Shown here: positions 1 to 8,742 of the stretch, piece after piece
How positions within the stretch are numbered: position 1 is the first letter of the stretch
Layout: each line of letters starts with the position of its first letter
NCBI RefSeq assembly: GCF_000739655.1
Contig: NZ_BATR01000104.1
Location: 1-64,000, forward strand
Origin: Verrucomicrobium sp. BvORR106
GTDB lineage: Bacteria > Verrucomicrobiota > Verrucomicrobiia > Verrucomicrobiales > Verrucomicrobiaceae
Direction of reading: 5' to 3'
DNA length: 64,000 nucleotides
Program-made: the position numbers and the translations under genes
The notes under the pieces: generated by a model
Told to the model about the DNA's origin: nothing
The model's database searches: none
The model's input: only the letters and a program-made list of their open reading frames with translations

Positions 1-649
1 TGCTCTCGTCGATCCGGTCTGCCAGGAAGGTGGAGCACACACCACCGCGCGTGCGGCCGTGGCTCTCATAGCGCACGGTGGCCACAGTCAGGTGCACCTG
101 CTCGGGATTGGCGGCGAGGCTGGAGGAGATGGAGTACAGGCGGATGTTCAGCTTGCGCAGCAGGCCAGCCAGTTCTGCGGGCTCAAACTTGGCGGTCGGG
201 TTTTCCTGAAGGATGTCCAGCACGTCGCTGCCCCAGAGGTACTTCTTGAGCTCTTCTTTGCGCTCGGGGGTGGTGAGGGAGAGCAACTCGCTGTTGCCTG
301 CCTTGTCGGCCACGGCCTTGAGAATCTTGTTGTCCACTTCCGTGATTGCGTAGACCTCGATCAAGGCCTGGCGGATCGTGGTTTCACCGCCCTTCGGGTG
401 GGGCACCACTTCGGAGCCGCTGAATCCTTGCACCTGCAGGATCAGATCCACAAGGGCCGGGTCATTCGTGGGCAGCACCGCCAGGGAGTCCCCCGGGAGG
501 AATTCCATGCCGGAGCCAGTCAGGTCGATCTCGTAGTGACGCGTGTTCTTGGATGCACCGGGGCCGGTCAGGTCATAGGCACGCTTGAGGCGCGCGATGA
601 ACGGATTCTTGACGTTGTAAGCGGGCTTGTTCGTTGCGGCAGTGCTCAT
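1..649 (-). CDS. Sulfite reductase-type FAD/NADPH flavoprotein, 3' end beyond the window
   Basis: The reverse strand from 649 encodes 216 residues before the window edge. The start is an ATG followed by MSTAATNKPAYNVKNPF. The protein resembles the ferredoxin-reductase-like half of the alpha subunit of NADPH sulfite reductase (CysJ). It has an N-terminal connecting region containing 'DLTGSGMEFLPGDSLAVLP', then the FAD-binding motif RLYSISSS near residue 180, followed by 'GVCSTFLADR'. No flavodoxin domain precedes this, so it is the short flavodoxin-less form seen in Verrucomicrobia and Planctomycetes. Its likely role is to pass electrons from NADPH to a sulfite reductase or similar partner in the cytoplasm. 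The NADPH-binding part lies outside the window. It could also serve another reductase, because no sulfite reductase hemoprotein is visible here. Confidence 0.8.
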   Translation of the reverse strand, partial: MSTAATNKPAYNVKNPFIARLKRAYDLTGPGASKNTRHYEIDLTGSGMEFLPGDSLAVLPTNDPALVDLILQVQGFSGSEVVPHPKGGETTIRQALIEVYAITEVDNKILKAVADKAGNSELLSLTTPERKEELKKYLWGSDVLDILQENPTAKFEPAELAGLLRKLNIRLYSISSSLAANPEQVHLTVATVRYESHGRTRGGVCSTFLADRIDES

Positions 650-683
650 GTGTTCGGTGCGTAGCAGATGGAAAGAGGGCGGT

Positions 684-712
684 CAAACTAGGGGGGCGAA
701 GTGGGCTGTCAA
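684..712 (-). promoter_or_regulatory. Possible promoter of the flavoprotein gene
   Basis: On the reverse strand TTGACA (712-707) is followed 16 bases later by TAGTTT (690-685). The -35 is perfect and the -10 is weak, about 35 bases upstream of the ATG at 649. This is a pattern match only. Confidence 0.3.
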
Positions 713-791
713 CCCGAGGGGATATCTTCCTTTGGCTCAATCCGGGGCTAAAGAAGCAAAAGTCTCGCCAAAGCAGGTGGCAGATACAGGT

Positions 792-820
792 TTGACATGT
801 GTTCAAATGAACTGTAGTCT
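792..820 (+). promoter_or_regulatory. SOS-like promoter of the radical SAM gene with a LexA-type box
   Basis: TTGACA (792-797) is followed after 17 bases by TAGTCT (815-820). Between them lies TGTTC-AAAT-GAACT (800-813). This matches nine of the ten fixed positions of TGTTC-N4-GAACA, which I recall as the LexA-binding motif described for Verrucomicrobia. The predicted transcription start falls at about 827, the first base of the most likely ATG, so the mRNA may be leaderless. The dyad sits in the promoter spacer, where a bound repressor would exclude RNA polymerase. The -10 is poor and the LexA identification rests on recall, so this is a strong candidate and not a proven operator. Confidence 0.55.
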
Positions 821-826
821 TTGCCC

Positions 827-1900
827 ATGAACGAAGCTTCTCAGGCGCAGGCAACCCGTCCTCGCGGTCGTGGAGCCGGGGACAATCCAGACCAGAGATT
901 CACCCAGCTTCACGTGAGCTATGAGGAGGGGGAGGCCCCATCGAAGGTGACGACGAAGTTCTTTGTGGATCATTCCCAGAGCATCATTACGACCAACAAC
1001 AGCCCGGATCTGGGATTTGGCGGGAGCATCAATCCGTACCGCGGGTGTGAACACGGCTGCGCCTATTGCTATGCACGACCCACGCATGAATACCTCGGGT
1101 TCAGTGCCGGACTGGACTTTGAGTCGCGCATCATGGTCAAGCCGGATGCTCCCGGGCTCCTGCGGTCAGCCCTGATGCGACCGAAGTACGAACCGGACCG
1201 GCTGGCCATGAGCGGGGTGACGGACTGCTACCAGCCGGTGGAGCGGAGCATGAAGATCACCCGAGGCTGTCTGGAAGTGCTGGCGGAGTGTCATCATCCA
1301 GTGGTGTTGATCACCAAGAACCATCTGGTCACCCGGGACATTGATCTGCTGGCCAAGCTGGCTGCGGATCATGCCGCGGCGGTGTATCTCTCGATCACGT
1401 CTCTGGATCCCAAGCTCGCGCATGTGCTGGAACCGAGAGCCTCCTCGCCCGCCATGCGTCTTCAGGCCATGCGAACGTTGCATGAGGCAGGAGTGCCGGT
1501 CGGGGTATCGGCTGCGCCCATGATCCCCGGGCTGAACGATCATGAGTTGCCCGCCATCATCGAGGCGGCGGCAGAGGCCGGGGCGAGCTTTGCCAGCTAT
1601 ACCGTGGTGCGGCTTCCCTTTGCCGTGAAAGACGTGTTTGCGGACTGGCTGGATGAGCACGTTCCTGGGCAAAGGGAAAAGGTGCTGGGCAGGATTGAGG
1701 AATCACAGGGGCGAACCTTGTCGCACCCGGAATTTGGCAAACGTCTCAAGGGCGTGGGAGTGTGGGCAGACCAGATCGCGCAGGTGTTTCAAGTCAGCCT
1801 GAGAAGAAGTGGCATCGCGCAGAAAAGGCCGCCCGTGCTCAGCGTGGCGGCCTTCCGTAAGCCGATGGTGCGTGGGCCTCAGATGGAGCTCCAGTTTTGA
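827..1900 (+). CDS. PA0069/SplB-like radical SAM protein
   Basis: A 357-residue radical SAM protein of the PA0069 (Rv2578c-like) family, which is distantly related to spore photoproduct lyase. The cluster motif is C74-x3-C78-x2-C81 within 'YRGCEHGCAYCYARP', followed by 'THEYLGFSAGLDFE', the family signature. These cysteines should bind a [4Fe-4S] cluster that cleaves S-adenosylmethionine. The substrate of the family is not established, though DNA-lesion repair has been suggested from the SplB resemblance. I chose the ATG at 827 over the in-frame TTG at 821 because a promoter with a LexA-like box immediately precedes it. No Shine-Dalgarno sequence is visible, which fits leaderless translation. 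The gene is monocistronic and convergent with the membrane-protein gene that follows. Confidence 0.85.
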   Translation: MNEASQAQATRPRGRGAGDNPDQRFTQLHVSYEEGEAPSKVTTKFFVDHSQSIITTNNSPDLGFGGSINPYRGCEHGCAYCYARPTHEYLGFSAGLDFESRIMVKPDAPGLLRSALMRPKYEPDRLAMSGVTDCYQPVERSMKITRGCLEVLAECHHPVVLITKNHLVTRDIDLLAKLAADHAAAVYLSITSLDPKLAHVLEPRASSPAMRLQAMRTLHEAGVPVGVSAAPMIPGLNDHELPAIIEAAAEAGASFASYTVVRLPFAVKDVFADWLDEHVPGQREKVLGRIEESQGRTLSHPEFGKRLKGVGVWADQIAQVFQVSLRRSGIAQKRPPVLSVAAFRKPMVRGPQMELQF

Positions 1901-1934
1901 CGGGATTCACGGGAGAGGCTTTTGCAGGAAATGC

Positions 1935-3926
1935 TCAGTTTGAGTCGGGGGACTCTTTCAACTGGGGCTTGTCCTTGCCTCCCTCGGTTTCGATGGAGAT
2001 GGTTTTGGTGGCCTTGTTAATCTTGATGAGAGCGGGAAGACGGGCCACCCGGTTGTCTCTGACATTGAGTGCCCAGGCTTGAAGGGCAAGGTCTCCGTCA
2101 GGGAGGGCGGGGGCTTTCACGATGCCTTTCCAGGGGTACAACTGGGGCACGGTGAGGTCCTCGAGGTTCGAGAACTCATAGTCGAGTCCGTAGATGCGCA
2201 GCCACTGGTGGGTCTGGGGCTGCATCAGGCCGATGACCTTGTCTCCCTGGGTGATGAGCACGAGATCGCTGGGGTGCTTGGTGCCGAAGCGTGCATGGCC
2301 GGAGATCTCCAGCCCGCCATCCTCCTGGAACTGTGCGGTCAGGACGTTCGCCTTGTCCTTGGGCAGGGTTTTCTTGTCCTTGGTGAAGGTGCTGAGATCG
2401 GGCGACTCCAGGATGCGAGTCTTGAAGAGTCCCTGGCTGCGGAGGATGTTCACCGCGTCCAGGCAATACTTGTAGTCTTTGCACAGCACGTTCATCTCAT
2501 CCCGGCTGAGCTGGAAGTGCGGCAGGAACATGGTGAGGCCCTTCGACTGCCAACGGGCGCGGTGCCAGATCTCTGTGAGATGGAGCGAGTAGCGCCAGGA
2601 GGGAATCTGGGCGGTACAGAAGACGGCGAGCATCGCGGTGGCGACGATGGAAACGGCATGGGAGGGAAAGAGACGGGCGGCCCAGTTGGCTGGATTTTGC
2701 CGCAGCCAGGTCACCCACTCGCGACTGTGCAGGAAGGCCAGGGCCATGGTCGCTATAGGAAGGAAGGAACTGATGACCAGATATCGGGTGGTGGTGGACC
2801 GGTGTTCCCCGATGTGGGCCCGGCCTTTGCTGATGGAGAGGGCGACGCCGATGACGTAGGCGGAGAGGGCCAGCCATGGCAGGGCCTGCGGCCAGAGCCG
2901 ACGACCGGTCTTGGTGAAGACCGTCAAGGCTGCCACCACCAGGAATGCCCCCAGCACCCAGATGCCGAAGAACTCGGCCGAATCCAGCGGGTGATCTTCA
3001 AACGGAGTGCGGGCGAAGGGGTTGCCCAGGAATCCGAGGAAGAAGCCTACGAACTTCTTAATGTTCTCCGCCGAGTTGAGGCTGATGCCGCCTTCCAGAG
3101 CGTAGTCGCCCGGTTTCAGATTGTAGGCGTGGAAGGCGACGTTGTAGAAGTTGCTGAAGTAAGAGACGATGGTGCCGGCGGCCACGGCAATCCAGATGCC
3201 CCCCATAAGAAGGCGGGTCTTGAGCGGGGCCAGATTGGGATGCAGGAGGATGTAAACCAGGATCACCGGCCAAAAGACCAGGCCGTGGGAGAAGGAGTGG
3301 GTGGCCATCTCCGCGAGGAGCAACGCAGCGGCAAACAGCAGCCAGGGACGCTTGGCCGTTGGCGGGAGGGAAGGCGCAGGCGAGTCAGGAGTGAAGGCAT
3401 TGAGAATCGCCAACAGGCAAGGCACTGGAATCGCCATCCACATGGCTGCTCCCCAGAAGAGGATCTGGAAGAGCATGGGAGAGAAGATGAGCAGGTTGGC
3501 CGCAAAGGCCAGGGCGGCCACCCAGAGGCTGCGCCCCAGGGTCTTGCTCATGATGCGCCAGGTGAGCAGGCCGCTCACGAAGAACAGGAAAAACGTGAAG
3601 TAGTTCTCCCAGCGGAAGTCTCCGCCGCTCAAATGGCTCAGGGTGAGAATGATGAGCCGTGGGATGACAATGCGGTGCTGGATCTGCGGGGCATAGAGGT
3701 CATGCCAGCTCAGGGTGCCGTTGTGCCACTTCTGCAGGAGCGGAGCATTCTCCCAGGTGTCCCAGCAGGCGATGTCCACGCTCTTTTCCCAGACGAGCAT
3801 GCCGGTGAAGAGGGCCGGCGTGAAAGCCAGGAGAAAGATCAGGACCCGTTTCCAGGAAAACGAGCTTCTGTTGGGGGCTGCGGTCTGGCTTTTGTCGAGG
3901 TTCATGTGAGCGTCGGGCCGATCCAT
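1935..3926 (-). CDS. Multi-pass membrane protein, GT-C glycosyltransferase-like (copy 1)
   Basis: A 663-residue integral membrane protein with about ten hydrophobic segments in the first 460 residues and a soluble C-terminal domain of roughly 190 residues. It is a clear paralogue of the 660-residue protein at 9837-11819. Both have an acidic first extracytoplasmic loop ('CWDTWENAPLLQKWHNGTL' here), then 'W.D', a 'Q..HR' motif and a second helix. An acidic first loop is typical of GT-C enzymes, which transfer sugars from polyprenyl-phosphate donors outside the membrane, but I do not recognise a named family. The start at 3926 is the longest; an ATG at 3905 is also possible. A longer open frame on the opposite strand has no membrane or domain signature and was discarded. 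The gene diverges from the PSD1 gene. Confidence 0.75.
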   Translation of the reverse strand: MDRPDAHMNLDKSQTAAPNRSSFSWKRVLIFLLAFTPALFTGMLVWEKSVDIACWDTWENAPLLQKWHNGTLSWHDLYAPQIQHRIVIPRLIILTLSHLSGGDFRWENYFTFFLFFVSGLLTWRIMSKTLGRSLWVAALAFAANLLIFSPMLFQILFWGAAMWMAIPVPCLLAILNAFTPDSPAPSLPPTAKRPWLLFAAALLLAEMATHSFSHGLVFWPVILVYILLHPNLAPLKTRLLMGGIWIAVAAGTIVSYFSNFYNVAFHAYNLKPGDYALEGGISLNSAENIKKFVGFFLGFLGNPFARTPFEDHPLDSAEFFGIWVLGAFLVVAALTVFTKTGRRLWPQALPWLALSAYVIGVALSISKGRAHIGEHRSTTTRYLVISSFLPIATMALAFLHSREWVTWLRQNPANWAARLFPSHAVSIVATAMLAVFCTAQIPSWRYSLHLTEIWHRARWQSKGLTMFLPHFQLSRDEMNVLCKDYKYCLDAVNILRSQGLFKTRILESPDLSTFTKDKKTLPKDKANVLTAQFQEDGGLEISGHARFGTKHPSDLVLITQGDKVIGLMQPQTHQWLRIYGLDYEFSNLEDLTVPQLYPWKGIVKAPALPDGDLALQAWALNVRDNRVARLPALIKINKATKTISIETEGGKDKPQLKESPDSN

Positions 3927-4030
3927 AGCCGGGTATTACCGGGGTGCGAGAGTAAATCCATGAACAAAAGTTTAATTGATGCTGGCCGTGAGGAAAATAA
4001 CCTCGGGTTGTCCCAGCACCTCCGGCAGGA

Positions 4031-7000
4031 ATGGCAAATGAACCCGCGACCCACCACTCCCGGCATCCTTGGATGTCTTCTTTTGTTGTCTTGATGCTGG
4101 GCGGGGCTGCGGTCCCGGTCTCGGGAGCGGACGGCACCACGCCTCCCCAGTACAATCGGGACGTCCGCCCCATTCTGGCAGACCATTGCTTCAACTGCCA
4201 CGGGGCGGACGAGCGGCAACGCAAGGCCAAGTTGCGGCTTGATGAACGAGATGGGGCCTTGTCCAGCAAGGCCGTCGTGCCCGGTCATCCTGAGGCGAGC
4301 GAACTGATCAAGCGCATTCTGACAGAGGATCCGGAGGAGGTGATGCCTCCGCCCAAGTCCCACAACACGCTCACGGAGGATGAAAAGGCCACTCTGCGGC
4401 GCTGGGTCGAGTCCGGGGCCGAGTACCAAAAGCATTGGGCGTTTATTCCGCCTCAGAAGGTCGAAGTACCCGCGCCCAAGACACTTCCATCTGGATGGGA
4501 CGGTGCGGTGGACGCGTTTGTGCTGAAACAACTGGAGGACCATGGGATGGCTCCAGCCGGGCCAGCGAATCGAGAAGCGTGGCTGCGTCGGGTGACCTTT
4601 GCCCTCACCGGGTTGCCCCCGGGGATCAAGGAAATGGACGCATTCCTCGGTGACACCTCAGGAACGGAAGCCGATGCACGGGCCAAAGTGGTGGATCGCT
4701 TGCTGGGCTCACGTTCCTATGGCGAACATCTTGCCAAGGACTGGCTGGATGCGGCGCGCTATGCCGACAGCTATGGCCGCCATGAAGACGGTGACATGCT
4801 GGTGTGGCCCTGGCGAGACTGGGTGATCCGCTCCTTCAACAACAACCTTCCTTACGATCAGTTTGTCCTCGCTCAAACGGCCGGTGACCTCCTGCCGGGA
4901 TCCACGCGAGATCAGAAGGTGGCCACTGCCTTCAACCGGCTGGCGCAGCAGTCCAATGAGAGCGGGAGCGATCCTGAGGAATTCCGGCTAGATCAGGTGA
5001 GTGACCGGGTGCGGGCCAATGGTCTGGCCTTCATGGGGCTCACCATCGAGTGCGCCAAGTGCCACGACCACAAATACGATCCGATCAGCCAGCGCGAGTA
5101 CTGGCAGATGGCGGCCTTCTTCGACAATATCGACGAGAACGGCGTGTACTCGCAGTTCTGCCCCAAGGCCACGCCTTCGCCCTCACTGCTGCTGCCTGAT
5201 GCCTCTCAGGAGGCGAAGCTGGTGGACCTGCAGCACCAGATCGAGACGCGTGAGCATGCCCTGGAGGCTATGCGCAAGGAGGCGACGGCCGCCTTTGAAA
5301 TACAGATCGCCGAAGAGGGGATCCCTGGGGCGTCCAAGTCCGGTCTTGTCAATGGCATCAAGGCGCTGTTCGGCTATCGGGAGTTCAATCCCTGGACCCA
5401 ACGGGCCAAGGCGCACTTCGATTTTGAACCGGAATCAGTGGCGAGGCAGGACGGTGATCGGGTGCTGCTGAATCGTGAGGACAAGGAGAAGGCTGCACGG
5501 CTCCGGGTGAAGCTGGATCCCATCGAAAAAGGAGCTCGTGGCAAGGCCATGCTCATGAAGGGGGATGATGAAATAAACATCCCGCGCATGGGCGATTTCA
5601 ACGAGTATGACGCCTTCAGTTTCGCCGTCTGGCTCCAGCCGGGTGAATCGCGTGAGCGGGCAACGGTGGTGGCCTGTTCCCGTGGTGGCAACGATGATGG
5701 GCGGGGCTATGAGGTGGTGCTGGACAACGAGGTGCCTTCCTTCGCCCTGATGCACTTCTTCCCCGGCAATGAGATTCGCATCCGCGCCCGGACCTCCCTG
5801 CCGCTGAACGAGTGGAGCCATCTCGCCGTGACCTATGACGGCTCCAGCCGGGCTGAGGGCATGAAGTTGTACATCAACGGGGAGTTGGCCTCCGTGGAGG
5901 TGGTGCACGACAACCTGAAGAGGGACATCTCCCGCCGCGAGGAGTGGGGGGACATCGGCATCGACCAGGTGCGTTTCACCCTGGGAGGGCGGGAGCATGA
6001 TTCGCCGCTCAAAAACTGCGGGGTGGACGAGTACTACCTGTTCGGTCGCGACATCTCCGCGGGTGAGGTCAAGAACCTTGCTGGCGTGCCATCCCAGACG
6101 GCGGACTGGCTGGACTGGTGGCTGGCCCTCAGACACGATGGCTGGAAGAAGGCCCATGCGGAGCTGAGGAAACTACGCGAGGCCCGTACCGCCGTGACCA
6201 ATGAGGTGCTGGAGATCATGGTGATGCAGGATCTGCCCGTGGCGCGGCCCAATTTTGTGCGCTTGCGCGGTGACCACCGTCAAAAAGGTGAGCCGGTGCA
6301 GCCGGATGTGCCGCAGCAGATCCTGCCGTGGCCGGATGGTGCCCCGCGCAACCGGCTTGGCTTTGGCCAGTGGCTGGTGAGTCCGCAGCATCCGCTAGTG
6401 GCCAGGGTGGCGGTCAATCGCGTCTGGCAGATGTTCTTTGGTCGCGGGTTGGTGGGCACGCCGGAGGATTTTGGCACGCGCGGGGAACTGCCCTCCCACC
6501 CGGAACTTCTCGACTGGCTGGCTTGCGACTTCCGTGATCACGGCTGGGATATGAAACGGCTGTGCCGCATGATCGCGCTCTCAGGAACCTTTGGACAGAA
6601 CGCGATTCCAGCGGATCCCGCCCAGTTGACGACCGATCCTGCCAACAAGTGGCTGGCTCGAGGGCCGGTGGTCCGTCTGGCCGGGGAGGAACTGCGTGAT
6701 CAAGCGCTGGCCGCCAGCGGACTCTTTGCGGACAAGGTGGGTGGCCCCAGTGTGTATCCTTATCTGCCTCTGGGAATCTATCGCGACAGCGGCTTGCAGC
6801 AGAATTACGTGGAGAGCCAGGGGGAAGGCCTGTATCGACGCAGCCTCTACACCTTCTGGAGGCGCACGCTGGCTCCTCCGAATCTGGCGGCGTTCGATGC
6901 CCCCACGCGCGAGGTTTGCGTGGTACGCCGGGAGAAGACCAGCACTCCGGTGCAGGCGCTGGTGTTGCTGAACGATCCCCAGTATGTGGAGGCTCAGAGG

Positions 7001-7288
7001 GTGCTGGCGGCCCGGGTTTTGAAGGAAGCCGGGGATGATGATGCGGCGGCCTGTGCGGCAGCTTTCAGGCTGCTGCTGGGCCGGCTTCCCTCCGAGCAGG
7101 AGCAGGTTGTCCTGCGGCGCCTGCTGAGTGGTCACTCGGATCACTATCGGGCCCATGAGGATGAAGCCAAAGCCCTCTTTCAAAACGGTCACCATGTGGC
7201 CGATGAACATCTCGAACCCGCCCGTGTGGCGGCCATGGCCATGGTGGTGCGCACGCTCATGAGCCACGTGGAAGCCGTCAACCGTTGA
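4031..7288 (+). CDS. PSD1 (DUF1553) and planctomycete cytochrome C-domain protein
   Basis: A 1085-residue exported protein. After a short hydrophobic leader (about residues 15-35) it has a planctomycete cytochrome C domain with C53-x2-C56-H57. A DUF1549/PSCyt2 domain follows, carrying a second C341-x2-C344-H345. Next is a LamG/concanavalin-like insert around residues 480-680 ('FSFAVWLQPGES'). The C-terminal DUF1553/PSD1 domain contains 'VNRVWQMFFGRGLVGTPEDFG'. This architecture is essentially confined to the PVC superphylum. The protein is probably periplasmic and may bind heme, but its biochemical role is unknown. It ends five bases before the DUF1501 gene, its usual partner. The start is uncertain: an ATG at 4073 would put the hydrophobic leader at the very N-terminus. 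Confidence 0.9.
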   Translation: MANEPATHHSRHPWMSSFVVLMLGGAAVPVSGADGTTPPQYNRDVRPILADHCFNCHGADERQRKAKLRLDERDGALSSKAVVPGHPEASELIKRILTEDPEEVMPPPKSHNTLTEDEKATLRRWVESGAEYQKHWAFIPPQKVEVPAPKTLPSGWDGAVDAFVLKQLEDHGMAPAGPANREAWLRRVTFALTGLPPGIKEMDAFLGDTSGTEADARAKVVDRLLGSRSYGEHLAKDWLDAARYADSYGRHEDGDMLVWPWRDWVIRSFNNNLPYDQFVLAQTAGDLLPGSTRDQKVATAFNRLAQQSNESGSDPEEFRLDQVSDRVRANGLAFMGLTIECAKCHDHKYDPISQREYWQMAAFFDNIDENGVYSQFCPKATPSPSLLLPDASQEAKLVDLQHQIETREHALEAMRKEATAAFEIQIAEEGIPGASKSGLVNGIKALFGYREFNPWTQRAKAHFDFEPESVARQDGDRVLLNREDKEKAARLRVKLDPIEKGARGKAMLMKGDDEINIPRMGDFNEYDAFSFAVWLQPGESRERATVVACSRGGNDDGRGYEVVLDNEVPSFALMHFFPGNEIRIRARTSLPLNEWSHLAVTYDGSSRAEGMKLYINGELASVEVVHDNLKRDISRREEWGDIGIDQVRFTLGGREHDSPLKNCGVDEYYLFGRDISAGEVKNLAGVPSQTADWLDWWLALRHDGWKKAHAELRKLREARTAVTNEVLEIMVMQDLPVARPNFVRLRGDHRQKGEPVQPDVPQQILPWPDGAPRNRLGFGQWLVSPQHPLVARVAVNRVWQMFFGRGLVGTPEDFGTRGELPSHPELLDWLACDFRDHGWDMKRLCRMIALSGTFGQNAIPADPAQLTTDPANKWLARGPVVRLAGEELRDQALAASGLFADKVGGPSVYPYLPLGIYRDSGLQQNYVESQGEGLYRRSLYTFWRRTLAPPNLAAFDAPTREVCVVRREKTSTPVQALVLLNDPQYVEAQRVLAARVLKEAGDDDAAACAAAFRLLLGRLPSEQEQVVLRRLLSGHSDHYRAHEDEAKALFQNGHHVADEHLEPARVAAMAMVVRTLMSHVEAVNR

Positions 7289-7293
7289 TCCCC

Positions 7294-8742
7294 ATGACTG
7301 ACTATTCCAACATTACGCGGAGACAGATGTTGAGCCGGGCGGGCTGTGGTCTGGGCGGCCTGGCCTTTGCCAGCCTGTTGGGTGCCGCGGAGTCGGGCGC
7401 AACCCCGGGACTCTCTGGCTTGCCCGGGCTGCCGCACTTTGCTCCCAAGGCCAAGCGGGTGATCTTCCTCTTCATGAGCGGCGGGCCGTCGCATGTGGAC
7501 AGCTTCGACAACAAGCCGGTGCTGCTGAAGCGCCAGGGCGACAGTCTGCCTGAGAGCTATCGCAAAGGGGCGCAGAAGCTGCCCGGCATGTCGGGCAATC
7601 AGACACTCTTCCAGCTCAAAGGCTCCTCGTACGACTTCAAGCAGTATGGCCAGAGTGGGGCGTGGGTGAGCGATGCCTTTCCCCACACGGCGAAGATGGT
7701 GGACGACCTCTGTTTCATCAAGTCGATGCACTCAGAGTCGGTGAATCATGACCCGGCCATCACGTTTATCCAGACCGGTTCACCGCTGGCAGGTCGCCCC
7801 AGCGTGGGGTCCTGGGTGCAGTATGGGCTGGGGCGTGACAACCAGAACCTGCCGGCCTTCATCACCATGATCTCACGCCGTTCCGTGGATCAACCGTTGA
7901 GTGCCAAGCTGTGGGGCAGTGGGTTCCTCCCGACACAGTATGAAGGCGTGCAGTTTCGCGCTTCCAAGGATCCAGTGCTTTATCTGGGAGACCCGGCTGG
8001 CGTGAGTCGCGACACGACGAAGCGGGTGCTGGATGGTCTCAAAGATCTTCAGGCCGCGCAGTCAGGTGTGAGTTCCCAAGCCGCCACGGCTGCTGCGCTC
8101 GATGCCCGGTGGGCGGAGTACGAGATGGCCTTCCGCATGCAGACCTCGATCCCCGAGGTGACGGACCTGAAGGAAGAGCCGGACCACATCTTTGACCTCT
8201 ATGGTCCTGATGCTCGCAATCCGGGGACTTTCGCGGCGAACTGCATCCAGGCGCGCCGTCTGGCTGAGCGTGGCGTGAAGTTCGTCCAACTCTTCCATCC
8301 AGGATGGGATCTGCACAGCAACATGGAGAAGGGGTTCCCTGTCCTGGCCCAGGAAGTGGACCAGCCCTGCGCCGCGCTCATCGCCGATCTCAAACAGCGT
8401 GACATGCTGAAGGACACCCTGGTCATCTGGGGTGGGGAATTTGGCCGCACCTGCTACCTGCAGGGGCGTCTGGGCAAGATGGGCCAGGGGGGCAGGGATC
8501 ATCACCCGAACTGCTTCACCTTCTGGATGGCGGGAGGCGGTGTGAAGCCGGGGGTGACCTATGGGGAGACGGATGAGCTGGGGCATGCCATCGTGCGGGA
8601 TCCCGTGCATGTGCATGATTTCCATGCGACCCTTTTGCATCTGCTGGGGATTGATCACGAGCGGTTCACCTACCGCTTTCAGGGACGGGACTTCCGGCTC
8701 ACGGATGTGTCGGGGAGTGTGGTGAAAGGGATTCTGGCATGA
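7294..8742 (+). CDS. DUF1501 protein with twin-arginine-type leader
   Basis: A 482-residue DUF1501 protein, a sulfatase-like/alkaline-phosphatase-fold family typical of Planctomycetes and Verrucomicrobia. The N-terminus 'NITRRQMLSRAGCGLGGLAFASLLG' is a twin-arginine leader, so folded export is likely. The family signature 'FLFMSGGPSHVDSFDNKP' follows, and the C-terminal part has 'WGGEFGRT' and 'GRDHHPNCFTFWMAGGGVKPG'. I chose the ATG at 7294 over an in-frame TTG at 7285, which lies inside the upstream stop region. It forms an operon with the PSD1 gene, five bases apart, and its stop overlaps the next start (ATGA at 8739-8742). This pair is repeated many times in PVC genomes, and its substrate is unknown. 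Confidence 0.92.
   Translation: MTDYSNITRRQMLSRAGCGLGGLAFASLLGAAESGATPGLSGLPGLPHFAPKAKRVIFLFMSGGPSHVDSFDNKPVLLKRQGDSLPESYRKGAQKLPGMSGNQTLFQLKGSSYDFKQYGQSGAWVSDAFPHTAKMVDDLCFIKSMHSESVNHDPAITFIQTGSPLAGRPSVGSWVQYGLGRDNQNLPAFITMISRRSVDQPLSAKLWGSGFLPTQYEGVQFRASKDPVLYLGDPAGVSRDTTKRVLDGLKDLQAAQSGVSSQAATAAALDARWAEYEMAFRMQTSIPEVTDLKEEPDHIFDLYGPDARNPGTFAANCIQARRLAERGVKFVQLFHPGWDLHSNMEKGFPVLAQEVDQPCAALIADLKQRDMLKDTLVIWGGEFGRTCYLQGRLGKMGQGGRDHHPNCFTFWMAGGGVKPGVTYGETDELGHAIVRDPVHVHDFHATLLHLLGIDHERFTYRFQGRDFRLTDVSGSVVKGILA

Noticed and set aside
2079-4094. Long forward-strand open frame (671 codons)
   Set aside because: It is antisense to a membrane protein with clear helices and a paralogue. Its own translation is a charged low-complexity sequence with no domain.
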